Origin: Dehalococcoidia bacterium
GTDB lineage: Bacteria; Chloroflexota; Dehalococcoidia; E44-bin15
NCBI GenBank assembly: GCA_030619615.1
Contig: JAUXBC010000011.1
Location: 1 to 14,715, forward strand
Direction of reading: 5' to 3'
DNA length: 14,715 nucleotides
Below the pieces are notes generated by a model that was not told the origin of the DNA, searched no databases, and worked only from the letters and a program-made list of their open reading frames with translations. The position numbers and the translations under genes were made by a program. This document shows, one piece after another, positions 14,435 through 14,715 of this stretch. The stretch's first letter is position 1, and each line of letters starts with the position of its first letter.

Positions 14435-14715
14435 ATGAGGTGTCCCTATTGTGGCTATGAGGATTCCAGGGTTATTGACTCTCGAGATGCTGGCGAGGGC
14501 ATCCGCCGTCGCCGCCAATGCCTGGAATGTGGCTCTCGCTTCACCACCTATGAGCGAGCTCAGGCGACCACCCTGCTTGTGATCAAGAAGGATGGACAGA
14601 GGGAGGAGTTTAGCCGGGAGAAACTGATCGCTGGGATTCGCAAGGCTTGCGCCAAACGGCCCGTATCCCATGAGACTATCGAGGAACTGGTTGATGACAT
14701 CGAGGCTCAGCTCCA
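14435..14715 (+). CDS. nrdR: Transcriptional repressor NrdR, 3' end missing
   Basis: A zinc-ribbon, ATP-cone repressor that senses ATP/dATP and controls ribonucleotide reductase genes. The window holds the first 93 codons. The zinc ribbon is complete: MRCPYCG (1-7) with Cys 3 and 6, and [14 protein letters not shown] (33-46) with Cys 34 and 37. The ATP-cone begins at [18 protein letters not shown] (53-70). The start at 14435 gives the standard N-terminus; an ATG at 14428 is out of frame. The ribosome site is modest (GGGG about 9 bases upstream). The promoter with three NrdR boxes just upstream predicts self-repression. If the next gene beyond the edge is a ribonucleotide reductase, the array would control both; the window does not show it. 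Confidence 0.96.
   Translation, partial: MRCPYCGYEDSRVIDSRDAGEGIRRRRQCLECGSRFTTYERAQATTLLVIKKDGQREEFSREKLIAGIRKACAKRPVSHETIEELVDDIEAQL

Noticed and set aside
1..14715. tRNA, rRNA, CRISPR, defence or prophage content
   Set aside because: None found by reading; coding density by conserved housekeeping genes leaves no gap above about 200 bp.

Overview
The window is a stretch of bacterial chromosome, dense in conserved housekeeping genes and apparently complete except at its two edges. G+C is in the mid-fifties by eye. I see no tRNA, rRNA, CRISPR array, intact transposon, phage or defence gene. The gene set and protein style suggest a Chloroflexota bacterium, possibly of the Dehalococcoidia. The reasons are a short division cluster of mraZ-rsmH-ftsA-ftsZ with no peptidoglycan genes inside it, the SecD/SecF type, and nrdR directly after ftsZ. 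This placement is inference; no marker here fixes the phylum.

Left part, about 1-10154, all on the minus strand and read from right to left: a MogA/MoaB-type molybdopterin protein, trmD, a ClpP-like serine peptidase, rplS, a terminator, priA, a consensus promoter, def, a terminator, a CCA-adding/poly(A) polymerase-type enzyme with an HD domain, secD, secF, and a cation diffusion facilitator that runs off the left edge. The genes serve translation (tRNA m1G37 methylation, ribosomal protein L19, tRNA 3'-end maturation, N-formyl removal from new proteins), replication restart, and protein export.

The region 10155-10324 is a divergent promoter. One side drives the MogA/MoaB gene. The other drives mraZ and carries four TGG repeats spaced exactly 10 bp apart, which is the layout of a MraZ operator.

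Right part, 10325-14715, plus strand: mraZ overlaps rsmH by ATGA, then comes a 198-bp spacer with three hairpins, then ftsA, ftsZ, a terminator, and nrdR (cut at the right edge). The nrdR promoter holds three NrdR-box cores at an exact 31-bp period, one more than the usual pair.

The most notable items are the triple NrdR-box array, an extra beta-rich module inserted in the periplasmic part of SecD, the ClpP-like gene between trmD and rplS with Gly at the usual catalytic Asp position, the MraZ box array, and the structured rsmH-ftsA spacer. I did not find a convincing wholly new multi-gene system.
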